Positions 1 through 11,045 of a stretch of 64,000 nucleotides of DNA are shown here, piece by piece (within the stretch, counting starts at the first letter, position 1; every line of letters begins with the position of its first letter). The notes under the pieces were generated by a model. It was not told the DNA's origin, ran no database searches, and worked only from the letters and a program-made list of their open reading frames with translations. This DNA comes from Cristatella mucedo. Taxonomy: Eukaryota; Bryozoa; Phylactolaemata; Cristatellidae. The stretch spans positions 552,001 to 616,000 of the forward strand of contig WPIO01000051.1 of assembly GCA_009760855.2 (NCBI GenBank), in the 5' to 3' direction. A program made the position numbers and the translations under genes.

Positions 1-1075
1 CAGATGACACTCAGTTGTACCTTTGCTTTGATCCCCTATAGCCCTCGAGCAAGTCGAACGTTTTCAACTCCCTTGCTCCATATATAGCTGGAATCTGTAC
101 CAGGACGGCAGCAAACTTTCCTAAATTGAATAACGATAAAACCAACTTACTCGTGATAAGAAAACTAAATGTGACATTGAAATTGGAAAACATAGCACTC
201 AAAATCGGCTTTTTCGGTATACCTCCTATTGCATTTGTTCATAATCTAGCTGTCTTCTTCCGAAGTGACCTTGTACTAGACGGCCACATCAGCTCCACAG
301 TCAAGTCTGCCTACTTTCAGCTACATAATATTGCTAAAATTTGGGCTGCCTTTGACTGGGATACCACATCTAAAGTGGTCCATGAATTTGTGACATCCTG
401 TCTCGACTTTTGCAACTCACTGCTTGCTGGTCTATCGGCCTGTGCAATCAGGCGCTTACATTTGGTATACAACTCTGCAGCTTGACTTGCCTGTCGTGAA
501 CGTCGCAGTGGCCACATTACACTAATTTTTGCCGACGTGCACTGGCTTCCAATCAAGCAGTGCATCGACTTCAAGATTCTCTCATTCACGTTTAGGTCCC
601 TTTATTCTCTGGCTCTAACATACCTATCAGATCTGCTCCCCTCCTTGCTTGGCAAAGTTCTACTCACATTACTGACTCAAATAATTTAGCTATATCTCAT
701 GCCAACCTCAAATACTTTGGAGACCGTGCCTTAAGTTCGTATTCTTCCAAAGCCTAGAACTCACTCCCGACTGATACAACGACACCCCCCCCCCGACTTG
801 ACAACATTTGAAAGGAAGCTAAAAACACACCTTTTTGACAGCATTTGGTGGTACCTTGTCCTTTATGTGACTACGCATGCTGACACTGTGCATGGTGTCA
901 CTAACAATATTCCATGTTGATACTGTGCATTGCGCCCTAACCAAGTTTTGCTTGTTGACATTGTGCATTTACCACTAACCGCTTGGGCATGCTTCCTGTA
1001 CACTACAATTAAAGTGCCTTGAAAGAAGCCAAGTTCTCTGTGGGCGATATGCAAACGCTATTGTTATTATTAGTA
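1..1075 (+). mobile_element. LINE (CR1/L2/Rex-type), 3' half, decayed
   Basis: The fragment enters at the window edge inside the reverse transcriptase, at the Ala-Asp-Asp-Thr-Gln box (bases 2-20). It continues through the conserved C-terminal region of this LINE family: [17 protein letters not shown] near 290-345, a degraded 'CNSLLAGL...IRRLHLV' block near 410-470, and a 'HWLPIKQ' equivalent near 540. It ends in the family's untranslated tail, with the tRNA-like 'CTGACACTGTGCATG' repeats and an AGTTCTCTG-type end near 1030-1075. Several stops (for example near 482) and frameshifts show it is dead. Compare the fuller copies at 32050 and 60377. Confidence 0.85.
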
Positions 1076-1149
1076 GTAGTGTTAAGATTGAGCTTGGTTG
1101 TGGGAATTAATGAGCAAAAGAAAATGAAAGCTAGAGCTGAGCATCCGCG

Positions 1150-1187
1150 AGCATCACCGCAGCAAATTAATTTGCTGCGGTGATGCT
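1150..1187. repeat. Perfect 38-bp palindrome
   Basis: Two 19-base arms are exact reverse complements with no spacer; the centre lies between 1168 and 1169. It lies just beyond the LINE tail in otherwise featureless sequence. It could be a cruciform-prone site, a fused pair of inverted ends from a small DNA transposon, or a dimeric protein-binding site. Nothing nearby decides between these. Confidence 0.9.
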
Positions 1188-1189
1188 GA

Positions 1190-1879
1190 AAAATCTTCTT
1201 TTTTCAAGTTGCCCGGATGTGGTTTGTAAACTCAAGCCCCATTGAACTGACCGCTGTTTGAGTTCAGAAGGGATTTGGTAATTCGTAGCTTGGCAGTACT
1301 ACTGGATGCAGCTTATCAGCTCCACTGAGCATGCAGCTTTGACAGTTCAACGATGTATTTGAGCTGTACCTTCTTTCCTTTCTCGTGCCTCGCACGTTGA
1401 CATAGTAATCAACCGTTGAGCTGCAGTGGTGTTTTGCAGTGCATATCCATATTCAATGCCACAAAGCCACGAGGGTTGACGAAAGCCTACAGAAAGCCTG
1501 AGCTTTCGAAAAGTAATCGCTTGCGTTTAGCTAAACGTTAAGTGTGACAGAGAACATATTTCGGATGCAATTGGACATACATTCAACCTCTAAGGATGAG
1601 AGTGCTTATAAAACCATCCACACAACAATTTGATCAAAATTACTACTAAAATTAGGGAAAATGATTACGTCACTAGTAGACATCGAGCCCTGCGCGGAAG
1701 AATCAGACCCCTAGAAGCTAGCTATTGGATTTTTCCAAGTGGCTTGGTAGACCGTGCCGAGAGTCACTTCCGTAAGATCAGAGAAGCCCTGCTAAAGTCA
1801 CAGCGCCTACAGAGTGACTCACCTATCCTTGGGGAGATAACCTAGTCAAGACTAACGATCTCTATTGCAATGGAGATTT
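1190..1879. other. No gene recognised
   Basis: A short open frame (about 1630-1845, +) encodes a basic Arg-rich peptide. It has no recognisable domain and no consensus splice context, and it sits between LINE fragments, so I treat it as debris. Confidence 0.5.
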
Positions 1880-2140
1880 TTGCAATAGTAATCAGCATTT
1901 AGTGGGTCTCTATGATTCGTCCTTGATGTGCTTATGCATGCTGACACTGTGCATGCTGCCACTAACCACATTTGCATGCTGACCCTGTGCATGTCACCCC
2001 TAACTACATTATTCTTGTTGTTTATTGAGCATGCTACCACTAACCATTCGATCGTGCTTCCTTTGCAACAAATGTAAGGCACATAGAAAGAGATCGAGTT
2101 CTCTGTGAGTGCATTATCAATTGTATCATTATTATTGAGC
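1880..2140 (+). mobile_element. LINE 3' UTR fragment
   Basis: This is a 3' end only of the same family. It has the 'GTGGGTCTCTATGATTCGTCC' lead-in, three CTGACACTGTGCATG-like repeats, 'GCAACAAATGTAAGGCACATAGAAAGAGATC', and the terminal TTATTATT run. The orphan tail is what 5'-truncated target-primed insertion leaves behind. Confidence 0.8.
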
Positions 2141-2494
2141 ACACTGCTGTAGTCATTCAAGCCAAAACACTCTGGAAATACTGCAAATGGCTTAAACCAC
2201 ACCAGGCTTCGTTGGTGTAGTTCTATGGAAAAGGTGAAGTCCGTAAGAGCTTCGGTTTTTGGAAACATGGGTATAGAGCAGTTTTACCAGCTAATAGCAG
2301 TCCTTGCTGCAAAGCAAGCTCCAGTTAATATGACTATTGTAGGTCGCCCCATCCATTCTTGCTAAGGTCAAGTCTAACTTCTATATAAGCATAGTGGAAT
2401 CATAAGATCCACAATCCATAAATACTGCTGTCGACCATCAGCTGTCTCCTTAACCATTATTACGTCAGCACTTAATGCAGACATCCTTCTGGTG

Positions 2495-2960
2495 ATTTTA
2501 AAGACGGTTACTAAGCTTCGTAAACAAGATTGATGAGATCACAGAGGCCATTCTCAAGGTAGCACTCCCTCTGGATTTCTTGCCTTCTCCCCCATGCTTT
2601 ACCTCAACGTTCGTCTTAAAGCCTGTCATCTGTGATCTCATCTCTAATTTGATCCAACTGTCCAAGAAGACTACTAGCCCCCTAGACCCCATAGCTACTG
2701 TTTTCCTTCTGAGTTGCTTAGAGTTCCTGCTGGCGTTCATAGCAAATATTGTATGTCCTGAGCATTAGGTCTTGTCCCTGCATCCTTCAGAAAGGCTGCT
2801 GTTTAAGAAGTCAACACTAGACACAACTTCCGCCCAGTCTCCCTATTGGTGCTCCTAATAAAAACATCGTGATAAGTAGTGGCCGACCACCTAAACTTTT
2901 GTAATGTTGAACTTGAGCCCTGAGCACGGGTAGTAGCTAGGTTTTAGAGCTAATCCTCCC
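2495..2960 (+). mobile_element. LINE reverse transcriptase N-terminal relic
   Basis: Translated with frameshifts, this reads like the start of the RT domain of the same LINE. 'LIQLSKKTTSPLDPIATVFL' (about 2650-2710) is the family's 'KKTISPLDPIPTVLL' motif, and the next part matches 'ANIVNMSLASGH...FKKAAV...LLKKS', then 'NFRPVSLL'. The fragment stops before the catalytic boxes. It matches 32050-32400 and the minus-strand piece at 39595-40400. Confidence 0.7.
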
Positions 2961-3748
2961 AAGGAGTGAGCACAGATGCAAGTGTATAATGGCTAAATAT
3001 AATCTAACTACAGTAAGGAAAAATATAGTCGGCTTTTACAGTGCCGTTGCAATGTGGTTGGATGAAAACCAAGAACTGCTATTGTAATAGCATCAAGGCA
3101 TTTCCATTGTGCCCTAAGTGAATTAAAAGTCGTTTTTATTTCGCCCTAAGAGAACCAAGACATTTTTATTGCGCTCTGATGAGAACTGAGCCTCTTTCTA
3201 GGTGCTACCACCAGAGTACTAAAATTTAAATGCAAGCTTCGTCGTGCGCTGTATGTCTAGCCTCTTGAGAGCAGTTATTTGGCTGAAGGAGCCAAAGCAG
3301 GAGCCGAGTGACAGGACGGGGATGTCGGGGGGGAGGGCTGAGCCTCCATAACTAACATTGATAAATTATATCCTCTTTTCCAGCCATGCAGAGGCATGTT
3401 TCGAGTCGCGTTTCACTTGAGCTGCGAGAAAGTTGCCGAGAGGCAGCTGCCCATGTGCAGTTGGTTAGTGCACAGCATTAGACCGGCCCTTGCCTTTGTA
3501 GCTTGCTTACTGGCCAAAAGTCTACCCACTCTGCGTTTTTCAGATGGAAGACTGAGGCGATTTTGACTCCACAATGGCCATGCAAAGCGACGCGTCTGAG
3601 TGGGAACCGGCAGGAGATATCGCGTGCAGTGCGACTTCATTTGCCCTGTATTCCCGTGCGTGCAATGAATTACTGCACCCCCCCCCACTCTTTGCATGGT
3701 TTTGGTATGCTTTGAAACCTTGCGGTCCTTTTATTTTCAGCACTCCAA

Positions 3749-6700
3749 ATGTTTGCTAGGTTGAACCTGGACAATCCAGCTCCGGATGCAACCGGATCGG
3801 CAGCAGCCGCAATTTCACGTCAGAAGCTCTTTGAAGAAGAGGACGACAGCAATTCAGATCTGCTGCGGTCAGTGGCTGAATCCAAGCAAGTCCCAGAGAG
3901 ATCTCATTTACGCAGTCGTCTGACCGTCGTTGTGTTTGACTGACCTTAGTTTACGATCGAGGCGTTTCTAAAACCGTGCACTCAGACACATTAATAGGCT
4001 AATCATATTAACGGCCTTCTTTTAGCAACCGAGAAAACGTATAAATATGCTTGTCTTGCTATATAACGCTGAGTCTTGGACTAAGAGTGCTCACACTTGC
4101 TCCTGAAATCTTCTGTACTCTGGCCATGTGACTATTTATGTCTTTGCTTGCTCCTGCATACCTGTAAGCTCATGCATGTAACTCAGCCTTCCAAAAGTTT
4201 CTATGAGCCTGCACTACCAGCACATTATTGCAGTCAAAATGCATACGATTTTGTATGTATATAACTCGATAGCAGTTGTATGCAGAAAATTAAACAAATA
4301 TATAGTTACGTATAATTTACTGGAGACTATCAATAACTAGTCGAGGCACCACGGTTTTTACTACCTGTTCGCAATCGCCTCGGCATTGACTCCACCAGCT
4401 TCAGGCGCGTTTCTGTCGGAATCAACTCCCAGGAATCCTTCACAACTTCAAAGAACTCCTCGGGTTGTATATGCCTGAAAACTCTGAACCTTGGAGCTTG
4501 GTCGACTTCTTCCCTCGTATTTTCAATTAGGTCCGAGTCCACGCTTGGTAGTGGCCACTAAATGATCTCAATTGGCTCGATACCATAGGCCACTGGGTGA
4601 ATGAACAATTCTTAAACTATCACATCATATCTATCATAACTATCGCATAAATATAGGATAACTATCGCAGTGTGCTTTGGATCATTGTCTAGCTGCCAAC
4701 AGAAATCGAGCCAACGAAGAGTAAAGAGTGAAAGCAGATGGAATGCCAACATTCTGAAAAATGTCTAGAAAGACATTCTGATTCGTGATTTCTTGAATCC
4801 TGTGCAGCTACTCGACACCGGAAGTTGTAAAGAAACCCCTAACCATTACACTTCCACCGCCAAATTTCATAGTTTTTGGGAGACAACTGTGAATGTGTGT
4901 TTTTCCCATTTACAAATTGACGTACTTTTTGTTTTGCGCATACACATACACAGGCCATATCTGATTTGAGAATATGCAAGAAATAGTTAATGTAGTTAAA
5001 GCAAGTAACCAGCTCACTACTTTTCCTGGTTAAAAAAGAGCCGTAGAGCACTATAACCCTGCTTTAGAAGTCTTGGCAAATACATTAGATGCCAAAACCG
5101 TGATGACCTGCATAGGTTTTAATGTGTTCCCTGAAATAATGAGATGATAGTTTAATTTAAATGCATGCATTCGTCGAAATGGTGTAATTAAACCTAAGAC
5201 ACAATTTTAAAGAACTCTTTAATTCCTTGTTTACATTAAACCGTTGTTCAATTTTTCCTTTCTACATCGGCATCATCAAATTTTAGCATCTCTTCGAACC
5301 ATATCAAACTTATGTATGGGAATGCTCAAATCAGCGTGCTTCAAACTCTTGATGATTGCTGAAAAAATGCCCAACACAGTGGGTAATGTAATGTATCTCC
5401 GTCTGTAACTCCACAAAGTCATAAAGACTATGTGGGTGTTACGCAGGAGAGTTTTGTATAGCGCACTCACAGCCTAAGCGGCTTTCGGTACGCATTCGGT
5501 AGCCAACAGACTTCGTCTCATGCAACAAAGAGAAAGTGGGAAGCATAGCAGAGTCAGGAGAGCAGTTGAGGTAGTGAGTAGCATAGAAGTAGCAGCTCAG
5601 GACCGCTGAAAAGGATGTGCCATAGTCGGCAGTAGGAGAGTAGTTGTCGTTGCGGGTGAGATCGGTTTTTATAGATTGGGATACTTGCTGCACCTAGTAA
5701 ATCTTACTTTGCAGTGCTGCAACAGTAATAGAAAATATTATCTGTCGAGAATAGTGATTATGTCAGTAGCCGGAAATTGCCCTAGTTATTGCAAAAGCAG
5801 GGTCACTCTGCATATTTTCAACTGTTAAGATAACTACGTTGGTAGCATGTCTGATTTTTTACAAATATTTCTAAGTCATGCAAATCATAGGCTCCGGGGA
5901 AATTTTGTTGGCCTGCAGTCCATGAAAAACTGAGTTATCAGAGATTATAAGTCGATCCTCTCGGGCCTCCACTATATGCATCTGCCAGTATGTACTCTGT
6001 GAGCAGGTGTGTACTTGCTACGAGTGCATATTTGGCACAGAAAATTGCCCCGGCCTCTATCTCAATTAAGAGGTAAATGTAGTATATGCCCAGGATTCTA
6101 TTTGTGGACTTGAGGACTCTGAAGGATAATTTATTTCAAGTGATCAGTCTTTATTAGTTTTTATACAGCAGAAAACACAAACTAGGTTACTAGAAAATGG
6201 CCTTGCATTAAGCTTCTCCCTGCGTCAATAGATATCCCTGTTCTTACCAAGGCGATTTCGTGCATCTAGAACACCTGCTTAGCTGATTATCTGGATCATA
6301 TAGGCTGATCAAAAGATTACTAGCATAATAAATGCATACTCGTTGTCATTAATCACTTTTGGCACTACTTTAAGTTGGTGCTGCGATGCTACTTAAGATG
6401 AAGTGACTGTAGTGGAATTTTGGTAATTTCACTAACAGTAAATGTAGGTTTATGGAGTTGTCTTATTGTAACCCCTCCTAATCAATACCAAGTGGGCAGT
6501 GTGTACACCTGCTTTGAAGCATTGTGTTCGCTGGAATGATGCACCAACCCCATGCTCAATGGCATTAGCAATAAATGAAGGCTGTGCTGTGGTACATTGT
6601 TTCTTGCACTACCAAGTTTCAGCAGCCCTTGCATTCTCAGTTGGTCGTGACCTCTGAGAGGTTATGCCTTGCTGACGTCTACAGCTGTTTTCTGCCATTA

Positions 6701-7100
6701 AGTGGTCCTCAAGTCGTGCTTGCTACTTGCTCCTAAGGTCTAACACTCTTCTACTGGGTGGTTCATACTTATGAGTGTGCAGCCTTCTGGGCTATGTGGT
6801 CTACTAGCCTTCAATCGCAATCGATATTTGCTTTCTACGTGTAGAGTTAATGATTTGGATGACCTGCTTGGCCTGCTTACCAAGAAGCCACCATCATCAA
6901 CGAATGCTGCTGTACCCAGTGTAGCTCTGACTGAGAAAAAGAAGCCTGGCCCTGTTCAGCCCAACGTTTTGAACTTTTCGTCGGAACTTGAATTCTCTGC
7001 ACCCGTGCTTGAAAGCATGGCTTCGAACGATATTCTCCGATACATAGCTGATCACAATGTTCGGATCGATCACGATGATGAGGACGATTTGTTCAGCTAA
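3749..7100 (+). CDS. Small acidic protein, two-exon gene, function unknown
   Basis: Two exons join in frame. The first runs from an acceptor after TTTTATTTTCAG (exon from 3741) to a donor at 3868 (GTCAGT). The second runs from 6845, after a pyrimidine-rich CTTTCTACGTGTAG, to TAA at 7098-7100. The split codon CG|A restores Arg. Starting at ATG 3749 gives about 124 residues. The first exon has an Ala-rich stretch followed by an acidic run (FEEEDDSNSDLLR). The second starts NDLDDLLGLLTKK, has a Lys/Pro linker, and ends DHDDEDDLFS. Acidic-phenylalanine tails and DDLL motifs are often short binding motifs for adaptor or complex partners, but I do not recognise the family. The start is uncertain: the exon is also open a few codons upstream of the ATG, so coding or 5' UTR exons may lie farther upstream. 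The intron holds a Tc1 relic (4330-4900) and a LINE relic (5390-5700). AATAAA at 8112 is a possible polyadenylation signal. Confidence 0.6.
4330..4900 (-). mobile_element. Tc1/mariner transposase relic
   Basis: On the minus strand the C-terminal part of a Tc1-type transposase is readable. Around 4870-4830 is 'KTMKFGGGSVMV', then 'LHRIQEITNQNVFLDI'. Around 4560-4330 a degraded 'WP..SVDSDLIENTREEVD' matches the family's SPDLNPIE block, followed by 'LIPTETRLKLVESMPRR' and a terminal GASTSY, which matches the usual GGxTxY end. There are several stops and the N-terminal half is not visible. It lies in the intron of the small acidic protein gene, in antisense. Confidence 0.8.
5390..5700 (-). mobile_element. 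LINE C-terminal fragment, second LINE family
   Basis: The minus strand encodes 'RNDNYSPTADYGTSFSAVLS', the distal end of a non-LTR ORF2. The plus-strand copy at 50930-51300 also includes 'GDRSFSSAGPRLWSSLPQFL', equivalent to the GDRAFS..APxxWNSLP motif of CR1/L2 elements. Further relatives are at 17515-17755 and 21430-21665. The family differs from the main LINE of the window in this C-terminal sequence. Confidence 0.65.
5701..6770. other. Intronic sequence, no gene recognised
   Basis: AT-rich intron sequence between the two exons of the small acidic protein gene. No conserved ORF, repeat family or RNA gene is visible to me here. Confidence 0.5.
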
Positions 7101-8680
7101 GCATCAACAACCTTTGACTTGCCAGGAAGTTCACCGATATTCCTAGGTCACCCAGCAGATGTTGTCCACCACAGCCACGAGAGTGCCGAATGCTAAGTGG
7201 CAATTTGTTTTCAATTGCTCTTTTAAGTCCAGTCAACGGCATCGTCTTTTGCAAGGAACTTCATGAGCAAGTAGGCAATCGTTTGAAGCTGGTCAAGTTA
7301 TTCCTCTCATTAAAATTTTGCTGGAAGCCAGCATATGTTATTTGCCGATGGCCGGCATGGCTCCTTTTTGTCCTCTGGCATCACATTTTTATTTTGCTAG
7401 CCATACTGTGCGTACACGTTATATCGCTATGTGTAAAACTACACGTGCCCATGCTTGTGCAGTGGTGTTTACCTTGTGCAAAGTCAAAGCAGTTGCATCG
7501 TTCTCAACCCCATTACTTTCCTTGCGACCAGCAATAGAGCCACGGGCCATCAGTGGTGATCATCCTCTGTGGCCAAGGATTGCTTACAATGATATCGCAA
7601 ATAGCTGTTTAGAAGGTTGATCCCTCTTGAAAACCCTGACTTGGTTAATACTCGAGTTGGTGTTCAGTTTGGTTGCAGTTGGTTTGCAGATTGTTTGCAA
7701 GAGCATATTTCTTCACTTACACTTACTTTGCTTGGGATCTTTTTGCTGCATATCCCTGCTTTGGTGGGTTTTTGGTTTTCATAAGAACGTTAGACACTGA
7801 GTGTAGGTCTGGACACAGGAATTGTCTTTTACTTTTTCTCTTTCTCACTTGAAATATCAACGAGACAATAACTGCCAGGGAAGCAATACAGTTCATCTTA
7901 GGGCTTGTATATCCAATGAGCATGATGCAGCCACAATTGTTGCAAGTGTGAGGATGACGGACAAGTAAAATGCATGGGAATCAATGCATTTCTACTTGCT
8001 GATCACTGGCATATCTTTTTCTGACTTGTGTTCACTAGCTCGTAACTGTTATGGCTGTTGCTCAATCTGAATAATTAAATGTAATCTTACGAAGAGCCAC
8101 GGGATATCAGAAATAAAGAAGCGTTGCAACTGAGTGTCGACTCTGCTGTGCGATGCAGTGAAAGGCATATTTTTAGCTCGGCCATTGATTAATCTTTATT
8201 TTTCACGAGTTTACACGCTGCTTCGTTATTGTTTGCAAGCGGTCGCACCTTACTGGTGGGTACCCAAGAGTGCAATCAGAGAAACAAATAACTCATCACG
8301 TAGTCGTGGTGCACACATTTAACGATCGTAGGCTTAGTGGATCGTAGGCCTCGCGAATGTATTAAAGTGGTTGGCCAGGGGACCCTGATCTATCTTGAAC
8401 CGACCCCCAAAAGCATTCCCTATGTGGCATGTTCTTTCAGCCCACCAATGGTTGGCTAATCTTAGCCAAGTCAAGGTTAGGTCTGGTCATTGGTGTCAGA
8501 TTGGGTGTGTGCAAGTTTATCAAACCTTTACGTCGATTGATGCTCGTGCCTGGTCTTGTCACCCTCTCAATTCAACTGCTAGTAATCCCCGTTTTTCCTT
8601 TTGCTTCCACACAGTCAGCCGGTTGGCTACCACCGGCTAAATTGTATCGTAGCCCAATCATGTGGACTGTGATCGCCATT
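7101..8680. other. 3' flank of the acidic protein gene, no further gene
   Basis: Overlapping frames at 7190-7620 are hydrophobic or Cys-rich, without domain signatures. Their position after the TAA suggests 3' UTR or intergenic DNA. The AATAAA at 8112-8117 is the first good polyadenylation hexamer that I see downstream. Confidence 0.45.
8112..8117 (+). promoter_or_regulatory. Possible polyadenylation signal AATAAA
   Basis: Canonical hexamer about 1 kb after the stop codon of the small acidic protein gene, on the same strand. Position is the only support. Confidence 0.3.
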
Positions 8681-8689
8681 ATTATAGGC

Positions 8690-9180
8690 AATTCGGGTTA
8701 CCGAGTTTAGTCATTCTTGTACCGAGGGATGGCCCTGCAGCCCTCAACTATTGGCTGGCAGAAGTAACGCCCTCTCAAAATTTGACGACATTCAAAGCGT
8801 ATCTATACGTCTTCCTTTTCCAGATAACCATTGTTCAGTCCTAGTGAGTTGTCCTTCGCATGCACTGTATTACAAAACTGCACCTCGTGAATAAGGGCAA
8901 GTGTGGTAGGCTTTGGTATAGCATCCCAGTGAACTGGTGTTTTTATCTCGCGTGCCTTGAGTTCCTGAGCATAAATTGGTACAATTCCCTAACCGTGGTC
9001 CTGCTAACTAGCGACCGGGTGTTTCTTCCTACGGGATTTTGCATACTCATCCAGTTTGACACTTTGCAAGTCATTGTACTTGTTTATTGCTTTTCTGTAA
9101 AGATTTGTAAAGTACCTGACTTAAGATTAGGTTCTGTTAAGGCACTATACGAAGAAATTGTCATCATTATTATTATTAAT
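8690..9180 (+). mobile_element. LINE C-terminus and 3' tail, decayed
   Basis: 'SQNLTTFKAYLYVFLF' (about 8775-8820) corresponds to the family's '[20 protein letters not shown]'. The tail 'GGTTCTGTTAAGGCACTATA' and a TTATTATT run follow at 9130-9178. It is heavily diverged. The sequence upstream (8400-8690) may be part of the same copy but is too decayed to align. Confidence 0.5.
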
Positions 9181-9479
9181 GTTTACTATCGCATGTGCGC
9201 AGTCAGGTCTTGGTCATTGACACTCAATTTCCTTGCGAAACTGACCAAACAAGCAAACCTGCTCAGCTGCAGCAAGTCATTGCATTGGTCTTTATTTTGC
9301 AATTGATAGGCACTTGTGTCCTCTCGTAGGCTGAACTTCTTCCATAAGAATCGTGAAGGTGGGGTCCACAGTCAATGGCCGGCAGAGTAAAATGCTCTGT
9401 CATCAGCGGTCTTTAAATAAAGGAATATAAAAACTAATTGATTGTCCCTCGAGGATATGAGGGCGCGTGGGAGGTTGAA

Positions 9480-10215
9480 ACTAGTAAAGCAATACAGGTA
9501 ATTATTATGGAGCCAAGGCATGGCGGACCTTGCAGTAATAATGTTGATCTGTACCCGTTGATTGACCGGACCTCTTCAGCAAAAGAAGAGACAGCTGGTT
9601 GAACCTCAGGAAATTTGTTACTAGCCTTGCAACCATATTCACCTTCGCCTGCTGAGGCTTGCGGCTATTTTCGGTAGCTCAGCCAAAATTAAATGGAAGC
9701 AGTCCAGCCTAAACAGAACCAAGGAAGCTTCTAAGGTTGTTAGCAAGCTACAATGGTAAGCAGTACCGAATCTTAAAAAGAGATTGAACATGATAGCTAG
9801 CTGTGGGAGCGATCATCTCAATGTTGCTTTCTTTAGCAGTCTCAGTTCCAAGAGCATGACCCCCGTCTTACTACATTCTTATCAAATAAAAGAGCAAAGC
9901 CTTTAAGTCCAGCCCCTATCTTGGGATTTGCTATAACTAGGAGTTCAGTTGTATCACCGTTTTGTTTAATGTAATTGGCCGACATCTAACATCGAATGTA
10001 TGCCAGGCAGGCATTCATTTTATTGTTCCTGCAGCTGTAGTGTCACGGTTTTAAATGTCAGACATATCTGGGTGACGTCAACAATTAAGCGACGGCCGAT
10101 CCCTCGGACCCACATATATTTTCCGAGATGTTCTGTACTATCAGAGAACAGAAAAAAGACCAGAACAGACCTTGTGGAATTCCACAGATGACTGTTCTGC
10201 TGGATCAGGCATGAC
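9480..10215 (-). mobile_element. LINE reverse transcriptase relic
   Basis: This is a minus-strand fragment that resembles the clearer copy at 33790-34310 in the same orientation. Shared text includes the 'AGTTGTATCACCGTT', 'GCCAGGCAGGCATTCA' and 'GCAGCTGTA' segments and the 'TTGTGGAATTCCACAGATGACT' block, which is equivalent to the family's V-P-x-GSVLGP region. The ADDT box is degraded. No open frame survives. Confidence 0.5.
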
Positions 10216-10290
10216 CACTAGACGACACTAGTTGAACACGATCGACGACCTGCAGCACATGCAGATTTCAAAAATGTATTTACATCAATG

Positions 10291-10296
10291 TTTATT
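10291..10296 (-). promoter_or_regulatory. Possible polyadenylation signal for FAHD2
   Basis: AATAAA on the minus strand (tttatt on plus), about 750 bases beyond the FAHD2 stop. It is the nearest canonical hexamer I found. A closer variant could be used instead. Confidence 0.3.
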
Positions 10297-11045
10297 CATG
10301 TTTCGTCGCCTGAAAAAACTTAAAGCCGCTCTGCTCGTTTGAGGGAAGAGTTCATTCTTTTACCCTTCATACTGAAATTAAAATCACCTCTAAACACAAG
10401 TATTGCTGCAAATACTGCCACGATATACTTCCGGCTGAGTTAAATGTCGTGTTTTATCTTCCTGCACATTTTCACGTAAGTGGGGCCGTATTTGTACAAG
10501 ACAGGGCCAGCTTTGGATTTCGCTCATCCGAGTAACAATCCCAGAACTATTGATTGTAATAACATGAGTCGTGTTAAACTACCATTTCCAAACAGAACTA
10601 ATAGGTGGTGCTATATCTATTAGGCAATTGGAAACTTTACCTTTAGCTAGAAATTTGCATCTAGGTCAAACGTGCATGATCTAGTCATTATTATGAGGTC
10701 ACGAATAACTCACACTGAGCCTCGGTTGTCACTCGATTGAACGAAGCTGTCCTGCCTTCACCCCGTGAAGTCAAAGGCAGCAGCTCAAAACAATTAAATG
10801 TAAATAAGAATCAAAACAAAGAGTTGAACTTGTATTGTTTCTGCTGAACGAAGCTGCGTTCCTGCTATGACTCGTCAAAGAGTAGCCGACAATAAGAGAT
10901 CCTCCTCACAGAGGCTAGCGACATTGTCGCCGAATCAAATGGCACAATTAATCAACAATGGCACATGCATATATTTAGTTTACCATTTCATTAGCACAAT
11001 CACTGTGGTTAGGTGCACAGACGATGCAGCAGCATGTTTATGTCT

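Noticed and set aside
3385-3462. Exon-like segment after TTTTCCAG, ending at a GTTAGT donor, upstream of the small acidic protein gene.
   Set aside because: Its phase does not match the 3741 exon. It may be a 5' UTR exon, but the sequence does not decide.
7190-7620. 115- and 100-codon overlapping plus-strand ORFs.
   Set aside because: Directly after the stop of a spliced gene, no domain, and they conflict with each other; probably 3' UTR or intergenic.
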